This document shows, piece after piece, positions 38,281 through 46,267 of a DNA stretch of 64,000 nt. This stretch comes from Cellulosilyticum lentocellum DSM 5427. Lineage in GTDB: Bacteria; Bacillota; Clostridia; Lachnospirales; Cellulosilyticaceae. The notes under the pieces are model-generated. The model saw only the letters and a list, made by a program, of their open reading frames with translations, made no database searches and had not been told where the DNA came from. Location: NCBI RefSeq assembly GCF_000178835.2, contig NC_015275.1, positions 2,563,001-2,627,000 on the forward strand, written 5' to 3'. The position numbers were made by a program, and so were the translations under genes. The stretch's first letter is position 1; every line of letters begins with the position of its first letter.

Positions 38281-38979
38281 TTATTTATTGCCTTGTTTTT
38301 CTACTATCTCCCTTTTATATTTGTAATAAGTATTTCTTGCTATGCCTACTAACTTCATAACCGCTATATCGTTTAATGTTCCTTTAAAGTCCTTTGAATA
38401 CTTTATAATTTGCTCTTTGGCTTGAATTGACTTCTTAGTAACCAACTTAGCTCCTTGCTCCTGCCCAATTTGTTTACCGTTCCTTCTTGCTGTTTCAATC
38501 CCTTGACTTGTTCTTTCCCTTAAATCATCAACCTCTTTTTGTGCTTGTCCAAAAGCTATTATGATTTGCTCTTTAGCCAATAACATTAATACCTGTTCTG
38601 TTGTTTTTAAATACATATTAGCTATTTCACTATCTGTTGTAGGAAGGTTTATATCCAGCTTACTTCTGTATACATCTGTATTAATGTATCCCTCTTTAAG
38701 AAATACTAAGTTAATATTCCTATTGAATAGTTCCATGTAAAGATTCACACCATCTTCTGCATTTCTACTCATACGACTCACACTGTCAAATACGATTGTA
38801 TCACCTGCTTTAACTGCTTTTAGTAGTTTAGTAAATTCTTTTCTACCCTCTACCTTTGTACCTGTGTATGCTTCTTTTACAATAATTGCATCTTCATAGG
38901 CTAATTGAATGTTTCTCACTTGTCTTTCTATGTTCTGTTGCTTTGTACTTATTCTGCAATATCCGTAGGTTTTGCTCAT
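38281..38979 (-). CDS. Serine recombinase (resolvase/invertase)
   Basis: 232-residue small serine recombinase. The N-terminal catalytic domain starts TYGYCRISTKQQNIERQ with the nucleophile Ser near residue 9, and has the SRMSRN motif with its conserved Arg residues near residue 66. The C-terminus has a helix-turn-helix (LNDIAVMKLVGIARNTYYKYKRE). Start ATG 38979 has AGGAG 8 bp upstream; the GTG at 38988 abuts it. A 17-bp inverted repeat upstream could be its res site. Confidence 0.9.
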   Translation of the reverse strand: MSKTYGYCRISTKQQNIERQVRNIQLAYEDAIIVKEAYTGTKVEGRKEFTKLLKAVKAGDTIVFDSVSRMSRNAEDGVNLYMELFNRNINLVFLKEGYINTDVYRSKLDINLPTTDSEIANMYLKTTEQVLMLLAKEQIIIAFGQAQKEVDDLRERTSQGIETARRNGKQIGQEQGAKLVTKKSIQAKEQIIKYSKDFKGTLNDIAVMKLVGIARNTYYKYKREIVEKQGNK

Positions 38980-38996
38980 GTATATCACTCCTGTAT

Positions 38997-39103
38997 AGTA
39001 TTAAATCTAACGTTTATCAGTTTCTATACACCATATAATATGCCTATTCGTCATATATGTCAATACTTTTAATACTTTTTTATTATACGTTAAATTTAAT
39101 ACT
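38997..39103. repeat. Inverted repeats upstream of the resolvase, likely res site
   Basis: AGTATTAAATCTAACGT (38997-39013) is the inverse of ACGTTAAATTTAATACT (39087-39103), 16 of 17 positions, 73 bp apart and starting 17 bp from the resolvase ATG. Confidence 0.6.
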
Positions 39104-39162
39104 TAAGAATTGATACTGTCTCCTAGTAAAACAAAATAAATTAATTTCTGTTCTCTTACATA

Positions 39163-39312
39163 TCACAACATATTCCAATATTTATAGATACAGTTCTTAC
39201 ACTTTATAGAATGCATAGTATGATTAGTACTATTTAGTGGCTTAGGTTGGATTTGTTTAATAAGTTGCTTTATTTGATCTTGTAGTTGCTGTTCTGATTT
39301 ATTTTGTTGCAT
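39163..39312 (-). CDS. Small protein with CxxC motif (49 aa)
   Basis: ATG 39312 has a near-perfect AGGAGGTGG ribosome site 8 bp upstream. Residues 1-25 are Gln/Lys-rich and likely helical, followed by HSIKCKNCIYKYW with a CxxC pair. It follows the Mrr-like gene by 47 bp on the same strand. No family recognised; the CxxC and the His could bind a metal. Confidence 0.5.
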   Translation of the reverse strand: MQQNKSEQQLQDQIKQLIKQIQPKPLNSTNHTMHSIKCKNCIYKYWNML

Positions 39313-39359
39313 AAAGAAAGACCACCTCCTAGTTGGGAGTATGGTCAAAACAATATTTT

Positions 39360-40106
39360 CTATTCTAAAAACATATATAAATATGCATCACTTTCTTCAA
39401 ATTTATATTCTGGGATAGAAATATTTGAACTATCAAGTATTGTTTCAAATTCTCTTAATGCACACTTAACTTCACATAAAAGGTACTCTAGATACTTATC
39501 AATTGCACTAAACTCCTTAAATCTGCAATAGTTATTATCTTCATCATTTATTAAATCAGACTTCTTTACCATCCAACAGGTACTTCTTAATTCACTATAC
39601 GTATTACATGCATTCAGATACCTTTCCTTATCTTCTTCTCTTAACCGTTCAAAAGGGAAATCTAGTGGATCTAAATATACAGATAATGGTGCAGATATTT
39701 TTTTTATTTTTTTCAGCTGAGTAGTTAACCACTTGTCACTTAAGGTATTTATAAATTCTTCCCATGTCAATAGTATTACATTAGAGCATTTTGCAGCATC
39801 AATTGCACCTGATTGAAAACCATTCTTTGATATTAGCATACCTAATGTAGCCCCTGAATCATACACTACTGTTCTAAATGCATGTACTTTTTCTTTTGGG
39901 ACAGGGGTATTCCAATATTTGCACTCACATATAATTTTTTTAGCAATTTCATTTGGAGCTTCTACGTAAACATCAACTTCAACTTTTCCTCTAACAGTTT
40001 CAATGTTATAAGGAGTCATTGCAACATAGCCTGCCTCATTAAAAAACTTTGATACACAGTCCTGTAAATCCTTCCAAGATTCAGGAATTATCCCCGTATA
40101 TTTCAT
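39360..40106 (-). CDS. Mrr-type restriction endonuclease-like protein
   Basis: 248 residues. The N-terminal 130 form an Mrr_cat PD-(D/E)xK domain: Asp45 in KVEVDVYVEA, then Glu61-x-Lys63 in ICECKYW, followed by VHAFRTVVYDSGATLGMLISKNGFQSGA, characteristic of the family. The C-terminal half is helical and not recognised. Such enzymes cut modified DNA (type IV) or act in other defence complexes. Likely active from the intact motif. The gmrSD-like gene lies upstream, behind a terminator. Confidence 0.86.
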   Translation of the reverse strand: MKYTGIIPESWKDLQDCVSKFFNEAGYVAMTPYNIETVRGKVEVDVYVEAPNEIAKKIICECKYWNTPVPKEKVHAFRTVVYDSGATLGMLISKNGFQSGAIDAAKCSNVILLTWEEFINTLSDKWLTTQLKKIKKISAPLSVYLDPLDFPFERLREEDKERYLNACNTYSELRSTCWMVKKSDLINDEDNNYCRFKEFSAIDKYLEYLLCEVKCALREFETILDSSNISIPEYKFEESDAYLYMFLE

Positions 40107-40462
40107 TTTTCTTTCCTCCTGAATATTTTCATTACTATCATATTCCCAATTATTTATGTATATTTATCTTGTGTCTAATTGTAACGCCTACCACAAGGAT
40201 TATATCCTTTGGTTGTAGTCACTTCTACACTATTAGCATCATATCATTATCTAAATATTACTACTTAATCACTTTTTCTCTGATAAAAAAGACTCGCCAT
40301 GTTTCGACAAGTCCTTAATATTATTCTAGTCAAATTAGTAAGATGATTATCTTTTAGTCTCGCTATTTTATCATCAACTTTACTATTTCTTATAGCAATT
40401 ATAGTGGGTTAAACATTACATCTAAGTAATCAATAACCTTTTTCATAATTAATTATTCTAAT
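40107..40462. other. Intergenic region between Mrr-like and GmrSD-like genes
   Basis: 355 bp, AT-rich. Contains the terminator of the upstream gene (40285-40313) and presumably the promoter of the Mrr-like gene. No further gene seen. Confidence 0.5.
40285..40313 (-). terminator. Terminator of the GmrSD-like gene
   Basis: Minus strand: GACTTGTC pairs with GGCGAGTC (two G-U) around a 7-nt loop, followed by six Ts. Confidence 0.7.
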
Positions 40463-42496
40463 TTAATTGTTTAGTATGTTATCTCTTTTAGTGGTATATG
40501 CCTCTATAAATACTTCTTTTCTTTCATCAAACATTTGCTGATAATTATTCACGTTAGAATACTCCAAAAACTTATCTTCCAAAATAAACTCATATTTTAC
40601 GATCTGATCTTTAAGCCATTGACTATCTATTAATATCAATTTCTTATTACTCTTCGATATATTTTCGTCTTTAGGAAGTAACCCTAAATTTAAAAGGTTA
40701 TCTTGTATTACCTCTTTTTTCGGAATAGAAGATTGATTGAATAAAGTCTGTGGAATAATATGGTCAACTTCTATATCATAGTTTGTATCTGGTCCCTGTA
40801 TACTCTTTAAACAATAAAAATGATAAAGAAGTGGTTTCATAGTACCAATTGAAACATCCGTTGATTCAATAGAATTTTCGGCAAAAATTTGGTCTTCTAA
40901 AATTGTTTTCCATTTCCATCCAGGTATTGAAGCAAAATCCTCATCTTCACTTCCAACATTAATAATATTATTTGCTATCTTAGAGTCACTTGATCCCCTC
41001 CATTGCCTATTAATATATTCATAAATTAATCTGTCCCATAAAATAAAACAATTTTTTTGAAAACGCTTAGCTTTAGAATCGCCTAAAGGCTTTCCTTTTC
41101 TACACCAATCAAAATATGCTACTATAATAAAGTTTAATGCAATTGCGTCACTAGTAAGTTCCATCATCGAAATATTCCATGACTTAAAATACTTAAAATA
41201 GTCAAATGATGAAATTAGTTTAAACATATTTTTAAGATCATAGATTAATCCCTCTATATCAGTTCCCCAATTCAAACTTTTAATTTTACTTAGTTTCTCA
41301 ATATCTTCTTTCTTAACTCCTTTAGCATAAATGCCTGAAAGTATTTTAAATCCACAAGTAAGTTCTTTTTCGAAATCAGCTTTCGTATCAGAAAACCTTT
41401 TTAAAATAAAATTGTCACCTATCCTCCTTACTAGAGTAGCCGGAAAATCCCATCTAACTACGTTAGTTTGCATAGTTCCTATTCTCTTATACAATTCTTT
41501 AACAGTTTCTACGGCTAATTGAGATGGCATTTCTATAACTATGTTCCAATGTGGCTTAGCTGATAAAATCTCAACTGCTGTGAGTTTTTCTCCCTCAGAA
41601 TTTATGATATTAAATATTTTTTGTGAATCAGAAGGTGATAAATTTTTCACCTCAATCATCCCGATCTTACTGTTAGTTAATAATGTGTCGATTTTCTCAA
41701 CAATAAGGATTCTTTCTTTTATTGCCTCCCATTTATCTTTTATTAATACCTTTACTTTAGGTTCATTTCGGATATCACACCTAATGTTGATAAATTGATA
41801 AAAAGATTTTTCATCCTCATAGCTTATACATTCATCATCGCAATATCTCCTATATTCATCTATAAATGTTTTAACTCTACGTGATGATAGTTTTACTCCC
41901 CCTTCTTCACTTTCTATATACGGCAACCTGTTTACATATTTTGTAAAATCGAAAGGCTTTGTAAATCCCGTATTTTTCTTTTGCTTATTATGGATTATCT
42001 TAATAATCTCTAATAATAGATCAAGCCCATATGCATTAGAAGTAATTTGTTCATCATCGCATTCTTCAGTTGCTTCACTATTATCTTCACTATCATCTTC
42101 ATTTTTAGTGCTTTGCATCATTTCAGTTTCTTCATCAATATCAGCTTCTATATATTCTCTAATTTTCTTTAAGAATTTATCTTCAATATCACTAGGTTGA
42201 TCTGAATTTTTAAAGCCAATAAACTTTTTAGCCCAAATATATATATTTTCAGGATCATCATACATCATAGTTAATGCATTTTTACGTTGCCTCCCATCTA
42301 AAAGCCATCTAACTAACTTACCTTTACTTTCATCTACGCTTAAAATACATACACCTATTGGATATTCCTTAAATAAGCTGATACACAACTGAAAATTCTT
42401 TTTTTCATCCCATGTTTGCTTTCTCTGGAACCTTGGCAATTTAACATTTCTATCTGTAATAAATGTCTTAATTGATTCTGGTCTTATTTCGTACAT
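40463..42496 (-). CDS. DUF262/DUF1524 (GmrSD-like) defence protein
   Basis: 677 residues with two domains of the GmrSD type IV restriction system fused in one chain. N-terminal DUF262 (ParB/sulfiredoxin-like) keeps LPRFQRKQTW near residue 20 and the nucleotide-binding DGRQR at 67-71. The C-terminal DUF1524 HNH nuclease keeps EVDHIIPQ (Asp578-His579) and a trailing NLGLLP...SNK. A highly acidic stretch (about 125-150) sits between. GmrSD cuts glucosylated hydroxymethylcytosine DNA using NTP; related BrxU and SspE share this plan. Intact. Which modification is recognised cannot be told. Confidence 0.88.
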   Translation of the reverse strand: MYEIRPESIKTFITDRNVKLPRFQRKQTWDEKKNFQLCISLFKEYPIGVCILSVDESKGKLVRWLLDGRQRKNALTMMYDDPENIYIWAKKFIGFKNSDQPSDIEDKFLKKIREYIEADIDEETEMMQSTKNEDDSEDNSEATEECDDEQITSNAYGLDLLLEIIKIIHNKQKKNTGFTKPFDFTKYVNRLPYIESEEGGVKLSSRRVKTFIDEYRRYCDDECISYEDEKSFYQFINIRCDIRNEPKVKVLIKDKWEAIKERILIVEKIDTLLTNSKIGMIEVKNLSPSDSQKIFNIINSEGEKLTAVEILSAKPHWNIVIEMPSQLAVETVKELYKRIGTMQTNVVRWDFPATLVRRIGDNFILKRFSDTKADFEKELTCGFKILSGIYAKGVKKEDIEKLSKIKSLNWGTDIEGLIYDLKNMFKLISSFDYFKYFKSWNISMMELTSDAIALNFIIVAYFDWCRKGKPLGDSKAKRFQKNCFILWDRLIYEYINRQWRGSSDSKIANNIINVGSEDEDFASIPGWKWKTILEDQIFAENSIESTDVSIGTMKPLLYHFYCLKSIQGPDTNYDIEVDHIIPQTLFNQSSIPKKEVIQDNLLNLGLLPKDENISKSNKKLILIDSQWLKDQIVKYEFILEDKFLEYSNVNNYQQMFDERKEVFIEAYTTKRDNILNN

Positions 42497-43026
42497 TATA
42501 GTCCTCCTACATATCGATTATACTTTTATATAATATTACCAATATTTCAAAATCAATTCAATAACAATACTACTCTATTCAGAAATAACTATATACTTTT
42601 ATGTTTAAAAATATAAAAACATCCAATCCTATTGCAAAGATCAGATGCTCCAACATAAATTATCATCCTATCAAGTACCCCATGCAATTACCATATCACC
42701 TCATCTCACATGGCACTTCAACATTACTTCTTACCTTTCCCCCTACAGCCTTTAATAACTTCTCACTTCCCCACCAGTAAACACCTTGTCATGCAATACT
42801 GTATTCCCAAGTTTATTTTCAATATCTCTCATAATCTCCTTACACACACCAATTATATCATTGACTTAGGGGTATACTTACTTCTACCTATTGGATTGTA
42901 TCGTTTAAATATGGCTTCAAATTCGCTTGAAAATAATACATAAATACATTACAATATATATCATACTTTCACATAGTCATGTGTGTTAAAATCAAATAAT
43001 CCAAGTGTAGTTCTTGATAGTCAAAG
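42497..43026. other. Right end of the element, no intact gene
   Basis: About 530 bp. On the minus strand an AAGGAGATT site precedes a 26-codon frame at 42828 (MRDIENKLGN...) that continues in another frame after a stop, so it looks like a decayed gene. A terminator hairpin lies at 42620-42647 (minus). Nothing else recognised. Confidence 0.5.
42620..42647 (-). terminator. Terminator-like hairpin at right end of element
   Basis: Minus strand: CATCTGATC pairs with GATTGGATG, including two G-U pairs, followed by TTTTTAT. Confidence 0.45.
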
Positions 43027-43106
43027 GCTGTGGCGAAATGGCAGACGCACCTGACTCAAAATCAGGCGTAGAAATACATGCCGGTTCGAGTCCGGCCAGC
43101 GGTATT
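43027..43106 (+). repeat. Attachment-site direct repeat, right (tRNA-Leu remnant)
   Basis: 80 bp identical to 29345-29424. The first three tRNA bases (GCC) are replaced by AAG, which breaks three acceptor pairs and removes the tRNA promoter, so this copy is not expected to give a working tRNA. Confidence 0.93.
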
Positions 43107-43121
43107 GTTAATTACGATACC

Positions 43122-43162
43122 AAATAAAACACACCTGATTTTGAGTCAGGTGTGTTTTATTT
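43122..43162. terminator. Original tRNA-Leu terminator containing an inverted anticodon arm
   Basis: Perfect 17-bp stem with a 7-nt TTTTGAG loop. Positions 43134-43150 read CCTGATTTTGAGTCAGG, the exact reverse complement of the tRNA anticodon stem-loop. A/T tracts on both sides allow termination in either direction. Confidence 0.85.
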
Positions 43163-43509
43163 TACATGTAGTATAAGAATACTATTTTATACTTCATTAA
43201 TTTACTTTTGCCAAATAGTTTCCTCACTACAGTTTCAACGTGTCTTTGGACAAAATAAGAAAATTATTTGGCGTTAATATTCACCGTATACATAGAGGGC
43301 TAATAGTTTTACCCCCTCTACCCCTAAATAAACACTAACTACTATCATCACTAGTATGAATTCTTGTTGTTTAGCTTATTAATAAGTACAGATTATCTGT
43401 GGTGCATCAAAAACAGATAACCTAGATATCTACACATCCATGGTTACCCTTGAAGTCTATGATAAAGCTTTAATCTTCTCCTAAAATGCTCCTTGATTAA
43501 TAATCTAAA
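43163..43509. other. Gene-free stretch
   Basis: About 350 bp, AT-rich, with a weak hairpin near 43293-43321 (AGAGGG with CCCTCT). No gene or RNA recognised. Confidence 0.5.
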
Positions 43510-43668
43510 TTAATCGATCATTCCTGCAGAGGCATTGTATCCATCTTTAAATCCAGCTATAAAACTATTTGATGCATAAAAAATTGCATATCCAATCGCA
43601 AATACTATACATGTCAAACCCACAAAGTAAATAAATTTATTAATAAAATACTTGATTCTATCTTTCAT
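43510..43668 (-). CDS. Small membrane peptide (52 aa)
   Basis: ATG 43668 has AGGGGGG 6 bp upstream. Basic N-terminus (MKDRIKYFINK) followed by a single hydrophobic segment (about 12-36) and a polar tail ending GYNASAGMID. The single helix with basic start recalls small regulatory or toxin-like membrane peptides, but nothing else supports that. It lies between the tRNA terminator and the putative ncRNA. Not recognised. Confidence 0.55.
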   Translation of the reverse strand: MKDRIKYFINKFIYFVGLTCIVFAIGYAIFYASNSFIAGFKDGYNASAGMID

Positions 43669-43914
43669 ATAACCCCCCTATATTTACAAGAATATATCTT
43701 ATATAAATTATAAACTTTGTTTTTAAAATATTCAAATAAATTATTACTTTTAGGTCTTCTTAAAAAACTCAAGTGAAAACGTTGCCTGATTTTTATTCTT
43801 GTTAGTATAGTTAAATCTCCTGTATCTTACGAACTTATAAATAAATCTTTAACTTTTTATTAGGGAATTGTTTTTCTCCTAACATATATATAAGAGTAAA
43901 GGTAAATCAAATAA

Positions 43915-44333
43915 CTTCCCACGGCAAATCACCACAGCATTAACCTGAGGAACTGACCGGGTCGACCAAGTCTCAATCTATTGTTATAGGTACCTCTGGC
44001 TCTAAGGAAAAGGTTCACTTGTGCGCTGTACGGGAGGCGCCATCCTATAAGTTGTCAAAAAAGCTTTTACATCTTTTATATCTAAAGAAAGTCTTAAACC
44101 AGAGTCTTAAAGCCTTAGCTTCCTCATACATAAGGGTGCACCGGCTAAGACTATTAAGAGCTCCTCACTCCTTGGTTTAACTTTTATCTACTTACCTTGC
44201 AGCCATAAAGAAGTATTATGTGCTGAGGAGCCATATGACGCCCTTTCGGAGGCTTGGTAAGCATGGAAAAGTTATTCATAGGTGGCTGGATCAAAAAATG
44301 CAACCTTGCATCAATCGCAAGGTTGCATTTTTT
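43915..44333 (+). ncRNA. Putative structured non-coding RNA, family unknown
   Basis: About 400 nt with no protein frame but several complementary segments: TTATAGG (43984) with CCTATAA (44044), TTAAACCA (44094) with TGGTTTAA (44173), AGTCTTAAAGCC (44103) with GGCTAAGACT (44143), and GCTCCTCA (44160) with TGAGGAGC (44224). The last crosses the second and would be a pseudoknot. It ends in a strong terminator, and a TTGTTT/TATAAG promoter-like region lies near 43869-43895. GC content is well above the flanks. It is not RNase P, SRP, tmRNA or a T-box. The strand is inferred from promoter and terminator; the ends are approximate. Confidence 0.5.
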
Positions 44334-44334
44334 T
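44293..44334. terminator. Strong terminator between the putative ncRNA and the VOC gene
   Basis: AAAAAATGCAACCTTGC pairs perfectly with its complement across a 7-nt loop, with A and T runs on both sides; works for either strand. Confidence 0.85.
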
Positions 44335-44391
44335 GTATTATTTTATTATATAAAGATATGGACCTCATCTTACCTTATTTACTAAAGCCAG

Positions 44392-44772
44392 TTACTTGTC
44401 TTCTCTTAGTAGATAAGTATTGCCTTCTATATCCTTGAAAGAAAACATACTTCCATAAGGCATTTGCATTAATGGACCTACTTCAACACCTTTGCTTTTC
44501 ATTTTTTCATAAGCAGTAGCTATATCTGTCGTACTTAAAATAATGCTAGGATGGCTCACATTAGCATCTGCTTTTTGAGCTAACATCGCCTTCTTATCAT
44601 AAAGTACAAAAGTTGTCTCTGCCCCTATTCTAGGCGCTACCTCTATCCATTTAAGTTCTGGGCCCATTTGCTGTTCAAAAGTTACAACAAACTCTAATTG
44701 GTCACACCAAAATCGTTTAGCCTCTTCTTGATTATTCACATATATTGTTATTTTACCTATTTTATGAATCAT
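44392..44772 (-). CDS. VOC family (glyoxalase-like) protein
   Basis: 126 residues, one vicinal-oxygen-chelate domain made of two beta-alpha-beta3 units: HKIGKITIYVNNQEEAKRFW start, and PSIILSTTDIATAYEKMKSKGVEVGP in the second half, ending FKDIEGNTYLLRE. Conserved His and Glu positions suggest a metal site. These act in resistance, isomerase or dioxygenase roles, and the substrate is not predictable. Monocistronic and close to the flavoenzyme gene. Confidence 0.85.
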   Translation of the reverse strand: MIHKIGKITIYVNNQEEAKRFWCDQLEFVVTFEQQMGPELKWIEVAPRIGAETTFVLYDKKAMLAQKADANVSHPSIILSTTDIATAYEKMKSKGVEVGPLMQMPYGSMFSFKDIEGNTYLLREDK

Positions 44773-44862
44773 TAATTGACCTCCATGTTGTTTTATTCTA
44801 CTGTCTTAGTAGTGTAACTCAAAGCACCTTTTGTTGCAAAGGATACTTCCTTTCTACTGTGA

Positions 44863-46212
44863 CTATTTTCTAATACTTTGAGGAAAAGAAAAGCAATTTT
44901 CTGGGTCATACTTTTCCTTGATCTTTCTAAGCTGGTTAGTATGAGTGCCAAAATAAGCTGTTTCATAATCAGCTATTTCTGCTAGTGGAAAATTCACAAA
45001 AGCACCTTCTGTATAACCTCCTACTTGTTCCAGCTGATTAAGTACCCACTTTCTATTAACAGGTGCTGCTTCTTGATCTTCCCAGACAGCTTGTAAGCCA
45101 ATAATAGCTTTTGCATCACGATAATAAAAGGCTGCCTTTTCTTTAGGCACCTGTGCTATTTTGCCTCCCATACCATAGAACGAAAGTGCGGCGTAATAAG
45201 CGCCTTCAGGTTTTACCTCTACCAAATTAATCAACGCTTCTATTTCTTCGTCTTGTAAACGCCTCATTAAAAAACGCCCATTGGATTTATACTTTTCATA
45301 AGGTGGATGACTATCTTGAATGATTTGATTCACTTTTAAAATAGATGCCTCTTCTAATTTTAAAACCATAGAACATGCTATACTCTTAAATGGCATTAAT
45401 AATTCATGCGCCAATGAAGCATCTCCATAACAAATACCCGTCATAAAGATACCCTTGCCTCTTTCATCCGAATGATAAATGCTCATTTTTAAATTCAAAC
45501 GCGAATCCAAGGTTTCAAAGGTTTCTTGCCAAGTGGCTATGATTTGCTTTTTTTCTACTAGTGTACTATTAGGAAAGTCTAAATAAATCCAAGTCGCTAA
45601 GTCTACCTTTGCTGGGAGCTTATAAACAAGCTTGGTAACTACACCAAACTGCCCTCCACCTGCACCTTTACATGCCCAAAATAATTCTGGATTTACCTTT
45701 TCATTGGCTACAAGTATTTTTCCATAAGCATCTACTAATTCTAATTCTAAAAGTGAATCTGCTGCTAGTCCTAAAAACCTAGCTGAATAGCCCCAGCCTC
45801 CACCAAGTGTTAATCCTGCTACTCCTACAGTCGGACAACCTCCCCCTGGAAAAGGATAGCCTTTTTCTCCTAAAGCCTTATACAAGGCTTCATTTCTAAC
45901 ACCACCTTGAATCGTCACCGTTTGCCTATTTTCATTGACTTCAATAGCGTTCATTTCACTGACATCAATGACTATAACCTCATTTCCATTAGAATATCCC
46001 TCATAGTGATGTCCCCCTGAACGAATACGCAAATCATAATGATGCTTTTTGGCATAAGCAATGGTTGCTTGTATTTCTTCTTCCTTTTGGCAATAAACAA
46101 TAGCTAAAGGATACTGTTCTATTCCTCTATTCCAGCCTTGTCTACAAACCTCATATTCAAAATCATCTTTTGTGATTACTTTTTTAGCTAAAGCTTTCAT
46201 CTCTTGATTCAT
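44863..46212 (-). CDS. BBE-like FAD-linked oxidoreductase
   Basis: 449 residues of the berberine-bridge/glucooligosaccharide oxidase type. FAD_binding_4 domain with SGGHHYEG (His for covalent 8alpha attachment, near residue 67) and GGCPTVGVAGLTLGGGWG, where the Cys near residue 123 is the second covalent site, then AGGGQFGVVT. C-terminal BBE motif appears as NPxNxFxFPQSI-like YDPENCFSFPQSI. Both covalent residues seem present, so bicovalent FAD is likely. Substrate unknown; sugar or alcohol oxidation is typical. No signal peptide. Confidence 0.9.
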   Translation of the reverse strand: MNQEMKALAKKVITKDDFEYEVCRQGWNRGIEQYPLAIVYCQKEEEIQATIAYAKKHHYDLRIRSGGHHYEGYSNGNEVIVIDVSEMNAIEVNENRQTVTIQGGVRNEALYKALGEKGYPFPGGGCPTVGVAGLTLGGGWGYSARFLGLAADSLLELELVDAYGKILVANEKVNPELFWACKGAGGGQFGVVTKLVYKLPAKVDLATWIYLDFPNSTLVEKKQIIATWQETFETLDSRLNLKMSIYHSDERGKGIFMTGICYGDASLAHELLMPFKSIACSMVLKLEEASILKVNQIIQDSHPPYEKYKSNGRFLMRRLQDEEIEALINLVEVKPEGAYYAALSFYGMGGKIAQVPKEKAAFYYRDAKAIIGLQAVWEDQEAAPVNRKWVLNQLEQVGGYTEGAFVNFPLAEIADYETAYFGTHTNQLRKIKEKYDPENCFSFPQSIRK

Positions 46213-46267
46213 GATAATCTCCTTTCCATTCTTCAGCCTATGAACAGTTTACCTGTAGGACTTTTAA

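Larger units (their letters stand above)
29345..43026. mobile_element. 13.7-kb integrative element in tRNA-Leu with a defence island
   Basis: Bounded by 80-bp perfect tRNA-Leu repeats, with a tyrosine integrase next to the left end transcribed inward. Cargo in order: integrase, micro-ORF, split apeA carrying an IS630-type element, 205-aa unknown, abiH, DExH helicase-like gene, serine resolvase, Cys-containing 49-aa peptide, Mrr-like nuclease, DUF262/DUF1524 protein. No relaxase, capsid, portal or replication initiator was recognised, so it is either a mobilised element, a satellite, or a decayed one. Noticeably more AT-rich intergenic DNA and gaps than the chromosome either side. Confidence 0.9.

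Noticed and set aside
42710-42943. 77-codon plus-strand frame at the right end of the element
   Set aside because: No ribosome site, and the opposite strand carries a decayed frame with a good ribosome site instead.
29345-43026. Prophage
   Set aside because: Integrase alone; no capsid, portal, terminase, tail or lysis gene was recognised.
44220-44438. 72-codon plus-strand frame across the ncRNA 3' end
   Set aside because: It runs through the terminator hairpin and into the VOC gene, so it is a chance frame.
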